16,421 nt of DNA from Candidatus Halarchaeoplasma halalkaliphilum (GTDB lineage Archaea; Thermoplasmatota; Thermoplasmata; Halarchaeoplasmatales; Halarchaeoplasmataceae): NCBI GenBank assembly GCA_007133925.1, contig SLLU01000083.1, positions 1-16,421 of the forward strand. The letters are read 5' to 3'. Shown in pieces: positions 6,904-13,392 of this stretch. The position numbers and the translations under genes are program-made. Numbering within the stretch: the first letter of the stretch is position 1; the number at the start of each line of letters is the position of its first letter. The notes beneath the pieces are model-generated. The model made no database searches. It was not told the DNA's origin and saw only the letters and a program-made list of their open reading frames with translations.

Positions 6904-7659
6904 TCATAAGCTACGGAGGAACTCCACCGTATTCGTAACGATCAATTCCTGCTGCTCCAACCGGGTTATGGTGGCGTCGTTGTCACCACTTTGAGAGCCG
7001 TACCATCCGAACTGGGCATGGTTACCTCCTTCTATGGGGACCCATGTTGTGTTTGACGGCATCTCGTTTTTTCGACCGTAAAGGTCATCCGGTTCCGTAA
7101 CACCGTCCCGGGTACCGTAGAGCAAGAGTGCCGGAACGCTGTCACCCGACATATCATCCGCGGGGTATGCCGCCCACATGATAAGACCATCCGCTTGGTT
7201 TTTATGGACGAACCTCGCGGCCATGGCACCGCCCAGGGAATGACCTCCCACGGCCCATGTGTTTATTTCCGGATATGAACGCATCACATCCGAGGCTCGA
7301 TCGGGTGAGAAAAAAGCTAGGTTCAATCTCATGGGAACTATTATTACCAGAAACCCCTCAGCAGCTATGTCCCTGGCCATGGGTGCATAAGACCTGGGGT
7401 CCACACGCCCTCCGGGGTAGAATATGAAACCGGTACCTGGGCTGCTGTCCCGGGGTTCGAACACGATCCATCTGTCCGTGGTCACCTTAACCTGGGAATC
7501 GGACACCAGTGCGTCCCTGGCTTCGTCCATGGGCCCCAGGGGGGTCAGTGCCCATATCAGGAACCCGGACAGTATGATCATGATGACGATAAGTATGGAA
7601 ACCAGGGCGATCCTAAGACGGGATTTGGTTATCCATTTCAGTACCCTATTATCCTTCAT
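6904..7659 (-). CDS. Membrane-anchored alpha/beta hydrolase
   Basis: A 251-residue protein with one N-terminal transmembrane helix (about 15-38) and an alpha/beta-hydrolase domain outside the membrane. The nucleophile elbow is GHSLGG (Ser141), the acid is in YGTRDGV (Asp185) and the base in GGNHAQFGWYG (His214). FYPGGRVDPRSY near 80-91 would form the oxyanion region. The pattern resembles the dienelactone-hydrolase-like alpha/beta-hydrolase family (PF12695 type). The substrate is unknown; an ester of lipid or cell-envelope origin is plausible. The ATG (7659) overlaps the stop of the upstream DUF599-like gene as TGATG. A GTG one codon earlier is an alternative start. Co-translation with that gene is likely. 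Confidence 0.85.
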   Translation of the reverse strand: MKDNRVLKWITKSRLRIALVSILIVIMIILSGFLIWALTPLGPMDEARDALVSDSQVKVTTDRWIVFEPRDSSPGTGFIFYPGGRVDPRSYAPMARDIAAEGFLVIIVPMRLNLAFFSPDRASDVMRSYPEINTWAVGGHSLGGAMAARFVHKNQADGLIMWAAYPADDMSGDSVPALLLYGTRDGVTEPDDLYGRKNEMPSNTTWVPIEGGNHAQFGWYGSQSGDNDATITRLEQQELIVTNTVEFLRSL

Positions 7660-8273
7660 CACCGCACCCGAAAGTCATATGACATGATAAACACAGCGGT
7701 CATGACAAGGGTCAGTATGAGGAATACAACAGGGCTCAGGAACCAGGTCAGGACTACCATACCGTACAACATACTCCGGCGACCCAGTGTGTACTCCCTG
7801 TTACCTCTTATAAAGAGATTCGACAGGTAAACCTCCGCGGGATCGCCTGTTATGGCCTGGAGCTTTTCCGGTGCGCTCCGAATCAAGAACGTGATCCGTG
7901 TGAAATGTCTCAAACAAAGCAGGAAATTGAAAAAGGAATATATCAGGGTGATCGCCATGAGCCACAAGGGGTGGGTTAATCGATTAACATTCCCGGGTAA
8001 ACCGGATGCGCTCAGACCGAATATCAACCCCAGGAGTAGTACCACCGTGGTAGCTAGGAATGTCACGGCCATTATAACGTTCCTTATCTGATGTATGACC
8101 AGTAGATATTCCTTCTCTTCTAGGGCTATCTCGAACCAACTAAGCACCGCATCGTTTATCAGGTTCCTCTGGGTGGTCACCCCACTCCTTTCCGTGAGAA
8201 AGAAGTAGAGGTAATGATAGCCCCATAGACAGAGTACGTAAGTCGTTATGAGCACAACCGCGAGGATATTCAT
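7659..8273 (-). CDS. DUF599-like membrane protein
   Basis: A 204-residue integral membrane protein with hydrophobic segments at about 3-24, 64-88, 100-120 and 170-198. The stretch HQIRNVIMAVTFLATTVVLL (about 60-79) closely resembles the QxxRNxIMAxTFLA signature of DUF599, a widespread family without known function. A charged region (about 125-165) follows the third helix. It is the first gene of a two-gene operon with the alpha/beta hydrolase, sharing a TGATG junction, and divergent from the Gln/Pro-rich membrane gene. The ATG at 8273 fits a TATA-like box 26 bases upstream. Confidence 0.75.
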   Translation of the reverse strand: MNILAVVLITTYVLCLWGYHYLYFFLTERSGVTTQRNLINDAVLSWFEIALEEKEYLLVIHQIRNVIMAVTFLATTVVLLLGLIFGLSASGLPGNVNRLTHPLWLMAITLIYSFFNFLLCLRHFTRITFLIRSAPEKLQAITGDPAEVYLSNLFIRGNREYTLGRRSMLYGMVVLTWFLSPVVFLILTLVMTAVFIMSYDFRVR

Positions 8274-8293
8274 ATATCAGCACCAGATATGTG

Positions 8294-8305
8294 CATAAGA
8301 TATTA
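8294..8305 (-). promoter_or_regulatory. TATA-like box for the DUF599-like operon
   Basis: The minus strand reads TAATATCTTATG, centred 26 bases before the ATG at 8273, the spacing expected for a leaderless archaeal transcript. Confidence 0.4.
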
Positions 8306-8310
8306 ATACA

Positions 8311-8320
8311 TTAAAACTTA
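8311..8320 (+). promoter_or_regulatory. TATA-like box for the Gln/Pro-rich membrane gene
   Basis: TTAAAACTTA lies about 26 bases before the ATG at 8341. A second AT-rich block (TATTAATACA, 8301-8310) has the same spacing to the in-frame GTG at 8332, so either start could be leaderless. Confidence 0.35.
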
Positions 8321-8340
8321 TCCCTTATCTAGTGAAAAAC

Positions 8341-8829
8341 ATGGATGAATATGAACAAAATCAAGGAACCAGTGGTGCAGGTGAGGGGTATCAACAGCCG
8401 CCCCCCCAAGACTGGGAACAACAAGCACCCCCTCCGGAACAACCACCACAACAGCAATGGCAGCAGCCTCAGCAGCAAAAACCCCCGTCGGACATGTTAA
8501 AAGGACTTTCCAGTAACAACATGATCGTCATTGGAGCCTTGCTCGGACTGCTGATAATCATGGTAGGTGCCATATTGGTAAACGCCACGAATTCCATAGA
8601 CGACAGCAGACATGTGCTGACCATGGGAAACATACTGAAGGATGTAGGTGTATTCCTTATAGCCAGTATAATGTTGATCGCCGCAATATATCGTGATGAT
8701 TGGGACAAGTGGATGAGGATAGGCCTGGCAGGTTTTGCCCTTGTGCTCATCGTTGTTTGCTACTTTCCCGTTTTCATGATGGGCGGTATGAATGCTGGAG
8801 TCGACTTCGATTGGGGAATCGACTGGTAA
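8341..8829 (+). CDS. Small membrane protein with Gln/Pro-rich N-terminal tail
   Basis: A 162-residue protein from the ATG at 8341; an in-frame GTG at 8332 would add three residues. The first 50 or so residues are low-complexity and rich in Gln and Pro (YQQPPPQ, PPEQPPQQQWQQPQQQ). Three hydrophobic helices follow: about 60-82 (IVIGALLGLLIIMVGAILV), 104-120 (VGVFLIASIMLIAAI) and 130-152. The C-terminus is acidic (DFDWGIDW). I recognise no family. The tail resembles that of the zinc-ribbon membrane protein at 89-1171, including a shared YQQPPPQ string, although the membrane parts are unrelated. It is monocistronic, with a T-rich terminator right after the stop. Confidence 0.72.
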   Translation: MDEYEQNQGTSGAGEGYQQPPPQDWEQQAPPPEQPPQQQWQQPQQQKPPSDMLKGLSSNNMIVIGALLGLLIIMVGAILVNATNSIDDSRHVLTMGNILKDVGVFLIASIMLIAAIYRDDWDKWMRIGLAGFALVLIVVCYFPVFMMGGMNAGVDFDWGIDW

Positions 8830-8832
8830 AAC

Positions 8833-8859
8833 CCTTTCCCCCTCTTTCTTTATTTTTTT
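8833..8859 (+). terminator. T-rich terminator after the Gln/Pro-rich membrane gene
   Basis: CTTTCCCCCTCTTTCTTTA followed by seven T (8853-8859) begins within a few bases of the stop codon. It overlaps the last codons of the convergent glycosyltransferase gene, so the two transcripts end on top of each other. Confidence 0.5.
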
Positions 8860-9503
8860 ATCACCAATAACCAAGCGATCTTTAATCCGTCCACGGTTTT
8901 CAATTTTGACTTACCCTTTCGGGGTCTGTAAACTGTACCCACCTCGATTATCCCCTTACCGGCCAGAGCAGAGTGTATCCCCGCTTCTATCTGAAAGCCC
9001 TTTCCGGGGATGGGATCTTTTAATGCATCCCGTTTCATACCCCGCAGACCCGTGCAAAGATCAGTTATTTTTTCGGGGTAGAGTATGTTTGCCAGCCAGG
9101 TGAGTATGCGATTGCCAACTTTGTTTAGGGAACCCATGGAACCCTTTTTGATAGTACCCCTGAACCGGGAGGCCAGAACCATGCTGTGACCCTCCTCCAG
9201 CAGACCTACCATTTCTGCTATGAGTTCAGGAGGATAAGAGCCGTCGCCGTCTATTAGGAAAACATACTCACCAGTGGTCTTCTCAATACCCTTCCGTACC
9301 GCCTCGGCCTTTCCTCCGGGATAGATACAAAGTTCAGCCCCTCTTACCTTATCCAAAGTTCCATCGGTTGACCCACCGTCCACCACAAGTACCTCCACAT
9401 CATATCCCATCTCCTTGAGCGCCCTGCGAGGGATACCCTGCAGTACTTCTTCTATGCCTTCACATTCGTTCAATGTAGGGATTATTATGGAAACTGTAGA
9501 CAT
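8850..9503 (-). CDS. Family 2 glycosyltransferase (dolichyl-phosphate mannose synthase-like)
   Basis: A 217-residue GT-A fold glycosyltransferase. The N-terminus SIIIPTLNE (5-13) and VDGGSTDGT (41-49) bind the nucleotide sugar. DGDGS (85-89) is the DxD-type metal site, and ASRFRG (111-116) and YRPRKGKSKLKTVDG (192-206) match the polyprenyl-phosphate sugar synthase group. It ends soon after the catalytic domain, with only a short hydrophobic tail (about 207-215). It is therefore a soluble or peripheral enzyme like short DPM1 homologues. The likely role is charging dolichyl phosphate with a sugar for N-glycosylation or lipid glycosylation; sugar identity cannot be read. It follows the 138-residue Cys-containing gene by 34 bases and is probably co-transcribed. 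Confidence 0.88.
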   Translation of the reverse strand: MSTVSIIIPTLNECEGIEEVLQGIPRRALKEMGYDVEVLVVDGGSTDGTLDKVRGAELCIYPGGKAEAVRKGIEKTTGEYVFLIDGDGSYPPELIAEMVGLLEEGHSMVLASRFRGTIKKGSMGSLNKVGNRILTWLANILYPEKITDLCTGLRGMKRDALKDPIPGKGFQIEAGIHSALAGKGIIEVGTVYRPRKGKSKLKTVDGLKIAWLLVIKK

Positions 9504-9537
9504 CTCAGGAACCCCATCACCCGTGAGTATATGAAAT

Positions 9538-9954
9538 CTACCCTCGAAGATAGTATTCTATCTCACATCTCTTCAGATCCGGTCTGTATTCCAGGACTAT
9601 ATCAACGAACCGATCCTCCTGGGCCGGGGATATGGTCCCGTAAAGATCGTTGAAGATCTCGTCCTCCTCCATTTTTTTCACCACAAGTCGCTTCTGGCTC
9701 TCGGTTAGCTTTCCTCGCCCCCCTTTCTTACTTTCGTGTCTCAGGTACCGTTCTATCTCTGATAGCACTTCCACGTAGTGTCCGAGTTTTTTTGCCCTGT
9801 CGGGCCCTATGTTCCGCACCAGCCCGCAGCGGTCACAGTAGGGATGAAGGGCCAGCAGGTCCTTCTTGCGGTTCTTGAGCAAAGGTAGCCAGTCGTTACC
9901 CTCACATTCGTGCTCGCACGGATCCGCTTCATTGGAAGACCCCTGGTGAGACAT
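9538..9954 (-). CDS. Conserved-looking archaeal protein with putative metal-binding cysteines
   Basis: A 138-residue soluble protein. Cys13 and Cys17 (CEHEC) and Cys40/Cys43 (HPYCDRCG) could bind zinc. The rest is charged and helical, with a GKLTESQKRLVVKKME segment near 80-95. The HPYCxxCG... start followed by a long helical part recalls a family of small uncharacterised proteins in methanogens and Thermoplasmata, but I cannot name it. Zinc-ribbon-plus-helix proteins of this size often act in transcription or as adaptors, and that is only a guess. It lies upstream of the glycosyltransferase and divergent from the methionine cluster, with a TATA-like box 26 bases before the ATG. Confidence 0.75.
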   Translation of the reverse strand: MSHQGSSNEADPCEHECEGNDWLPLLKNRKKDLLALHPYCDRCGLVRNIGPDRAKKLGHYVEVLSEIERYLRHESKKGGRGKLTESQKRLVVKKMEEDEIFNDLYGTISPAQEDRFVDIVLEYRPDLKRCEIEYYLRG

Positions 9955-9970
9955 CGGTTGATCTATGTAG

Positions 9971-9984
9971 TCTATGTAATAAAG
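9971..9984 (-). promoter_or_regulatory. TATA-like box for the 138-residue gene and glycosyltransferase
   Basis: The minus strand reads CTTTATTACATAGA, with the core (CTTTATTA) centred 26 bases before the ATG at 9954, fitting a leaderless start. A direct repeat TCTATGTA (9962-9969 and 9971-9978) overlaps it. Confidence 0.45.
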
Positions 9985-10024
9985 ATTTTGCGGGCTCCCA
10001 AGTAAAAAAATCTGAAGTGCGTAA

Positions 10025-10036
10025 TAACTAAATACC
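10025..10036 (+). promoter_or_regulatory. TATA-like box for the methionine/methyl-transfer operon
   Basis: TAACTAAATACC is centred 26 bases before the ATG at 10057, again fitting a leaderless transcript. The 102-base divergent gap leaves no room for a cobalamin or SAM riboswitch, so control is more likely by a DNA-binding repressor or not at all. Confidence 0.45.
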
Positions 10037-10056
10037 TTCCGGCGGATTCATGAAAC

Positions 10057-11004
10057 ATGAGCGACTTGTTAAAAGCCCTGAACAGTGTGGATTTCCCAAT
10101 AACATACGAGATACCGTCACCGAGAGGAGGTAATGTGGAAGAGTACGTGGAAAAAATCGGTAGTTACGATTTTCTCGGTCGCGTGACCGCCATCAACGTA
10201 TGCAACAACCCGGTGGGAAAGGTGAGGATCGACCCCGCCCCCTATGCCCACATACTCTCGAAAAGATTGGGGGTTGATACGATAGCACATCTCACATGCA
10301 GGGACGCCACCATCAGCGGACTCCAGAAATGGCTCCTTGGGGCTGATAGTTTGGGTATAAGGAACATACTCGCCATGACTGGTGACCTTGCCGTGGGGGA
10401 TTACCCTGCCGAGGACAAGCCCGAGTCCATAAACTCTCTGGAGCTAATCACCGGTATAAAGGAGCACCTGAACAAAGGCCGGTTGATGCCCGAACTGTCC
10501 ACCCGGCAATCCCGTTTGAGGAACAGGTATCTCACGGATCTGGAGGAACTTGAAAGGCCAACCGACTTTACCGTAGGGGGCGTACTCCTGCCCCACAGGA
10601 ACCAAGAGGTGCGGTATGCATCCATGAAAGTGGCCGCTGGTGTGGACTTCTTTCAGACCCAGATAACATACGATTCCCAGGAGGTCATAGAGCTCATAGA
10701 GAGTTTGGAGAGTATATCCCCCAGGAACCCACCCATACTGGTCAGCACGGCCCCCTTCGCTTCCCCGGGAGAGATGAAGTTCCTTTCTGATACCGTGCCC
10801 CAGGTTAACATTCCGGAAAGGGTTCAATCCAGACTCACCGGGGCCAAGGATTTCAGCGTTGAATCCATAGAGTTCGTTCTCGAGATGTACCAGGAGATAC
10901 GGGACGGGATCAAGGAGAGGGGATTGAAGACTAAAGTGGGTGCTCACATAATCCCCATGCGCTCCGAGGAGATGGCGGCGGAGATAGTGAGGGGTATGGG
11001 ATGA
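10057..11004 (+). CDS. MetF-like methylene-tetrahydropterin reductase
   Basis: A 315-residue TIM-barrel protein of the methylenetetrahydrofolate reductase family. It would reduce methylene- to methyl-tetrahydropterin. Visible landmarks are YEIPSPRGG (17-25), whose Glu18 takes the place of the catalytic Glu of E. coli MetF (FEFFPP), HLTCRDAT (78-85), and LAMTGD (105-110), which matches the flavin-contacting LRGD loop. Residues 49-60 (CNNPVGKVRIDP) replace the usual sequence and may reflect a different pterin or electron donor. Whether the carrier is tetrahydrofolate or tetrahydromethanopterin is not determined. Methanogens normally use the unrelated F420-dependent Mer for this step. It is the first gene of the operon; its stop overlaps the mtrA start (ATGA). 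An ATG at 10050 is out of frame. Confidence 0.85.
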   Translation: MSDLLKALNSVDFPITYEIPSPRGGNVEEYVEKIGSYDFLGRVTAINVCNNPVGKVRIDPAPYAHILSKRLGVDTIAHLTCRDATISGLQKWLLGADSLGIRNILAMTGDLAVGDYPAEDKPESINSLELITGIKEHLNKGRLMPELSTRQSRLRNRYLTDLEELERPTDFTVGGVLLPHRNQEVRYASMKVAAGVDFFQTQITYDSQEVIELIESLESISPRNPPILVSTAPFASPGEMKFLSDTVPQVNIPERVQSRLTGAKDFSVESIEFVLEMYQEIRDGIKERGLKTKVGAHIIPMRSEEMAAEIVRGMG

Positions 11005-11564
11005 AAATGTACCCCTGGCCCGGTGATTTTGTGGAAGGGGAACCCGAGGCACCCGTGGCCGTGGTTACTCTGGGTCAAAGATACTCTTTCGAAAATGCGG
11101 CCATATGGGGGCCCATGAAGACAGAGAACCTTGGCATAGAGAAGGTGGTTGCCAACGTTATCTCGAATCCCAACATACGGTATCTGATCGTCTGTGGAAG
11201 GGAAATACGGGGTCACAGGTCAGGTAGGAGCCTTGCGTGTCTGTGGGAGAACGGCATAGATGAAAACGGAAGGATAATCAAGGCACCCGGTGCGGTACCC
11301 TACATCGAGAATCTGGACTCCCAGGCGATCCATAGATTCAGAGAGCAGGTGGAGATCGTGGACATGATAGACGAAACGGAAGTGGATAGGATCCAGGAAA
11401 AGATAGATGAGTTGAGGGCAAAGGATCCGGGATGCTTCGGAGAGCCCTACATCGCCATACGCTTCACCGAACGAAAGACCTCCATGGAGCAATGCACCCT
11501 GGCTCTCCATGCTTCCCTTGACGTGGATCCATGGGGTGAAGTGTCCACTTCCGGGGTGAGATGA
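11001..11564 (+). CDS. mtrA: MtrA, soluble corrinoid-binding methyl carrier
   Basis: A 187-residue protein matching the cytoplasmic domain of methyl-tetrahydromethanopterin:coenzyme M methyltransferase subunit A. Family motifs in order: VAVVTLGQR (19-27), GPMKTENLGIEKVVANVISNP (37-57), ICG-type turn IVCGREIRGHRSGRSL (63-78), KAPGAVPYIEN (94-104) and QVEIVDMID (116-124). His72 in RGHRSG corresponds to the histidine that ligates the cobalt of the bound corrinoid in methanogen MtrA. The methanogen protein continues to about 240 residues with a C-terminal membrane helix. Here the protein ends without one (last residues DPWGEVSTSGVR), so it should be cytosolic. It is translationally coupled to metF (ATGA), with mtrH starting right after its stop. 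It likely carries the methyl group from MtrH to MetE. Confidence 0.93.
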   Translation: MKMYPWPGDFVEGEPEAPVAVVTLGQRYSFENAAIWGPMKTENLGIEKVVANVISNPNIRYLIVCGREIRGHRSGRSLACLWENGIDENGRIIKAPGAVPYIENLDSQAIHRFREQVEIVDMIDETEVDRIQEKIDELRAKDPGCFGEPYIAIRFTERKTSMEQCTLALHASLDVDPWGEVSTSGVR

Positions 11565-12473
11565 ATGTTCACCTATGCCACCGAACAGACACAGTTCAAA
11601 CTTGGAAAGGTACGCGTTGGAGGTCAGCCCGGGGAGAATCCATCCCTAGCGGTAGGTTCCGTATTCTACGAAGGGGAGTTCAAAAAACCAAAGGAGTCCC
11701 TGGACCGGGCGGAGGAGTTGATAAAGGCACAGGAGGACCTTGCCCAGGAACTGGGTGTTCAATGCCTCACCGACATATTCATCTACGATCGTGAAGAGGT
11801 GGAATGGAAGGTGGATTTCATGATGGACCGGGTGGACGGAACCATATCCTTCGATGTTCCGGAATCCCGTGTGAGGATACACCTCCTTGAATATCTGGAT
11901 GAGATCGGAGGTCTGGACAGGACGCTCTACAACAGTGTGAATCTGGGGATGAGCCCGGAGGAGCTGGACGTGCTCCGGAGATGCACACCCTACGGGGCGA
12001 TCCTTTTGGCCTACGATCCCCATGACAACAGCACCCAGGGAAGGTTGAACATGATCAAAGGTGGCAGCAAACTCATGCCGGAGGGACTCCTTTCAGCAGT
12101 GGATTTCATAAAGGTCAAACTCCTGGATACGGCGGTTACCCCCTTCGGAGAGGGAGCCAGCGAGGCGCTGAGGGGTATCCCGGTTTTCAAGAATGAACTA
12201 GGACTCCCAACCGGCTGCGCCATGCACAATGCAGTGGAAGCCTGGAAATGGTTGGGGGATTACAGGGGCCGGGATGTTATAATGCCTGTACTGGATGCAG
12301 CCATCGACGCACCCCCCCTTATGTTCGGTGCGGACTTCCTGTACTACGGACCTGTGGAGAATGCGAGGTACGAACTCCCCTTGGTGGCCATGATAGACAA
12401 ACTGGTCGGAGAGGGGGCGGAAACCTATTTCGGTATAGAAGTACCCCGATCCCATCCTTTTTACAAGCTATAA
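11565..12473 (+). CDS. mtrH: MtrH, methyl-tetrahydropterin:corrinoid methyltransferase
   Basis: A 302-residue TIM-barrel protein of the MtrH/MeTr family, which moves a methyl group from a methyl-tetrahydropterin to the corrinoid of MtrA. Landmarks: FTYATEQTQF (2-11), VGGQPGENPS (18-27), GSVFYEG (31-37), YNSVN near 125-129, AVTPFGEGA near 201-209, GLPTGCAMHNAVEAWKWLG near 225-243 and GADFLYYGPVENARYELP near 265-282. Length and motifs agree with methanogen MtrH. The ATG follows the mtrA stop with no gap, behind GGGGTGAG as ribosome site. No mtrB-G genes are in the window. Together with the truncated MtrA this is a two-subunit, non-pumping methyltransferase. Whether it uses methyl-tetrahydrofolate or methyl-tetrahydromethanopterin depends on the MetF partner. 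Confidence 0.94.
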   Translation: MFTYATEQTQFKLGKVRVGGQPGENPSLAVGSVFYEGEFKKPKESLDRAEELIKAQEDLAQELGVQCLTDIFIYDREEVEWKVDFMMDRVDGTISFDVPESRVRIHLLEYLDEIGGLDRTLYNSVNLGMSPEELDVLRRCTPYGAILLAYDPHDNSTQGRLNMIKGGSKLMPEGLLSAVDFIKVKLLDTAVTPFGEGASEALRGIPVFKNELGLPTGCAMHNAVEAWKWLGDYRGRDVIMPVLDAAIDAPPLMFGADFLYYGPVENARYELPLVAMIDKLVGEGAETYFGIEVPRSHPFYKL

Positions 12474-12474
12474 A

Positions 12475-12484
12475 CTTTTTAAGT
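12475..12484 (+). promoter_or_regulatory. Possible internal promoter ahead of metE
   Basis: The short gap after the mtrH stop contains CTTTTTAAGT, centred 26 bases before the ATG at 12505. This could let metE and the following gene be transcribed separately from metF-mtrA-mtrH. It may also be just an AT-rich junction. Confidence 0.3.
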
Positions 12485-12504
12485 ACCTGAACCATGGGTT
12501 GGAC

Positions 12505-13392
12505 ATGGACCTGATCACCACAGTTGTGGGCAGTTATCCTTCGGAGCTGGACAGGGCGACTCTTGAAAGAGCGTACCGCCGGGGCGAAGACCCGTTCCAT
12601 GAAGCGTTGGAAGAGGCTGTAAGGGGGCAGGTGGATGCGGGCATAATGCTGGTATCCGACGGTCAGACCCGTGGTGACATGATATCCATATTCGCCAGGG
12701 GACTCAGGGGTTTTCGCATCAAGGAACGGGTGGAGATCATATCACGGGTATCTTACAGGAGCGGAATCACGGTAGAGGATCAGATAAAGGCAAAGAGCTT
12801 GCTGCCTCCGGATGTGGGGTTGAAGGCCATTATCACAGGACCCTACACACTCATGAAGTCGTCAAGGGACCTCCATTACCACTCACAGGAGGAATGCATG
12901 GCAGATATAGCAGAGGCCCTTCACCGGGAGGCCGAAGCCCTTGCGGAGATATGCGACGTAATACAACTGGATGAGCCGTTCCTTTCCATAGAGTACCAGG
13001 ACAACGTCAGGGAGCACGTGGAGAGGGTATTACAGGTGGATGTGGAGACAGCCCTCCACGTTTGCGGGGATGTGGGTGAGATCGCCCACGAGCTGGTGGA
13101 GTTCGAGGTGGACATACTGGACCACGAGTTCACGAGCCATCCTCACCTCTACGATGTTTACGGGGACCTGGATACCTCGAAACATATGGCAGTAGGGGTG
13201 GTGGATACCACCTCCAGGGTAGAAGGCGTGGATGTTATAGCGGAACGAATCGAGAGGGTCCTGGACACCTTCGGGCCAGGGTCCCACATAGATCCGGACT
13301 GTGGGTTAAGGAACCTGCCAGGAGAGGTGGCCCGGGAAAAACTGAAAAACATGGTAATAGCCAGGGAGATGGTACTCGATGAAAGATGTTGA
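12505..13392 (+). CDS. Core MetE, corrinoid-dependent methionine synthase
   Basis: A 295-residue protein equal to the C-terminal catalytic half of cobalamin-independent methionine synthase, without the N-terminal folate-binding half. Such core MetE proteins transfer a methyl from methylcobalamin or a methylated corrinoid protein to homocysteine. Zinc ligands fit: His185 and Cys187 in LHVCGD, Glu208 in LDHEF, and Cys266 in DPDCGLR, with spacing close to His641/Cys643/Glu665/Cys726 of E. coli MetE. DGQTRGDM (52-59), ITGPYTLMK (110-118) and QLDEPFLS (154-161) complete the homocysteine site. The ATG at 12505 is preferred over TTG at 12499 because homologues begin at ITTVVGSYP. Its place behind mtrA and mtrH identifies the methyl donor as MtrA, by inference. 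Confidence 0.93.
   Translation: MDLITTVVGSYPSELDRATLERAYRRGEDPFHEALEEAVRGQVDAGIMLVSDGQTRGDMISIFARGLRGFRIKERVEIISRVSYRSGITVEDQIKAKSLLPPDVGLKAIITGPYTLMKSSRDLHYHSQEECMADIAEALHREAEALAEICDVIQLDEPFLSIEYQDNVREHVERVLQVDVETALHVCGDVGEIAHELVEFEVDILDHEFTSHPHLYDVYGDLDTSKHMAVGVVDTTSRVEGVDVIAERIERVLDTFGPGSHIDPDCGLRNLPGEVAREKLKNMVIAREMVLDERC

Noticed and set aside
9955..10056. Cobalamin or SAM riboswitch ahead of the methionine operon
   Set aside because: The divergent gap is only 102 bases, the likely TATA box is 26 bases from the start codon, and no B12-box-like or SAM-type structure is visible.
10444..11052. Minus-strand frame of 202 codons opposite the metF-like gene
   Set aside because: It is a shadow of the metF-like and mtrA genes, rich in His, Pro and Gly with no family features.
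10057..12473. Sign of methanogenesis (mtr operon)
   Set aside because: Only mtrA and mtrH are present, MtrA lacks its anchor, mtrB-G are absent, and the partners are MetF and MetE. The module fits methionine synthesis.
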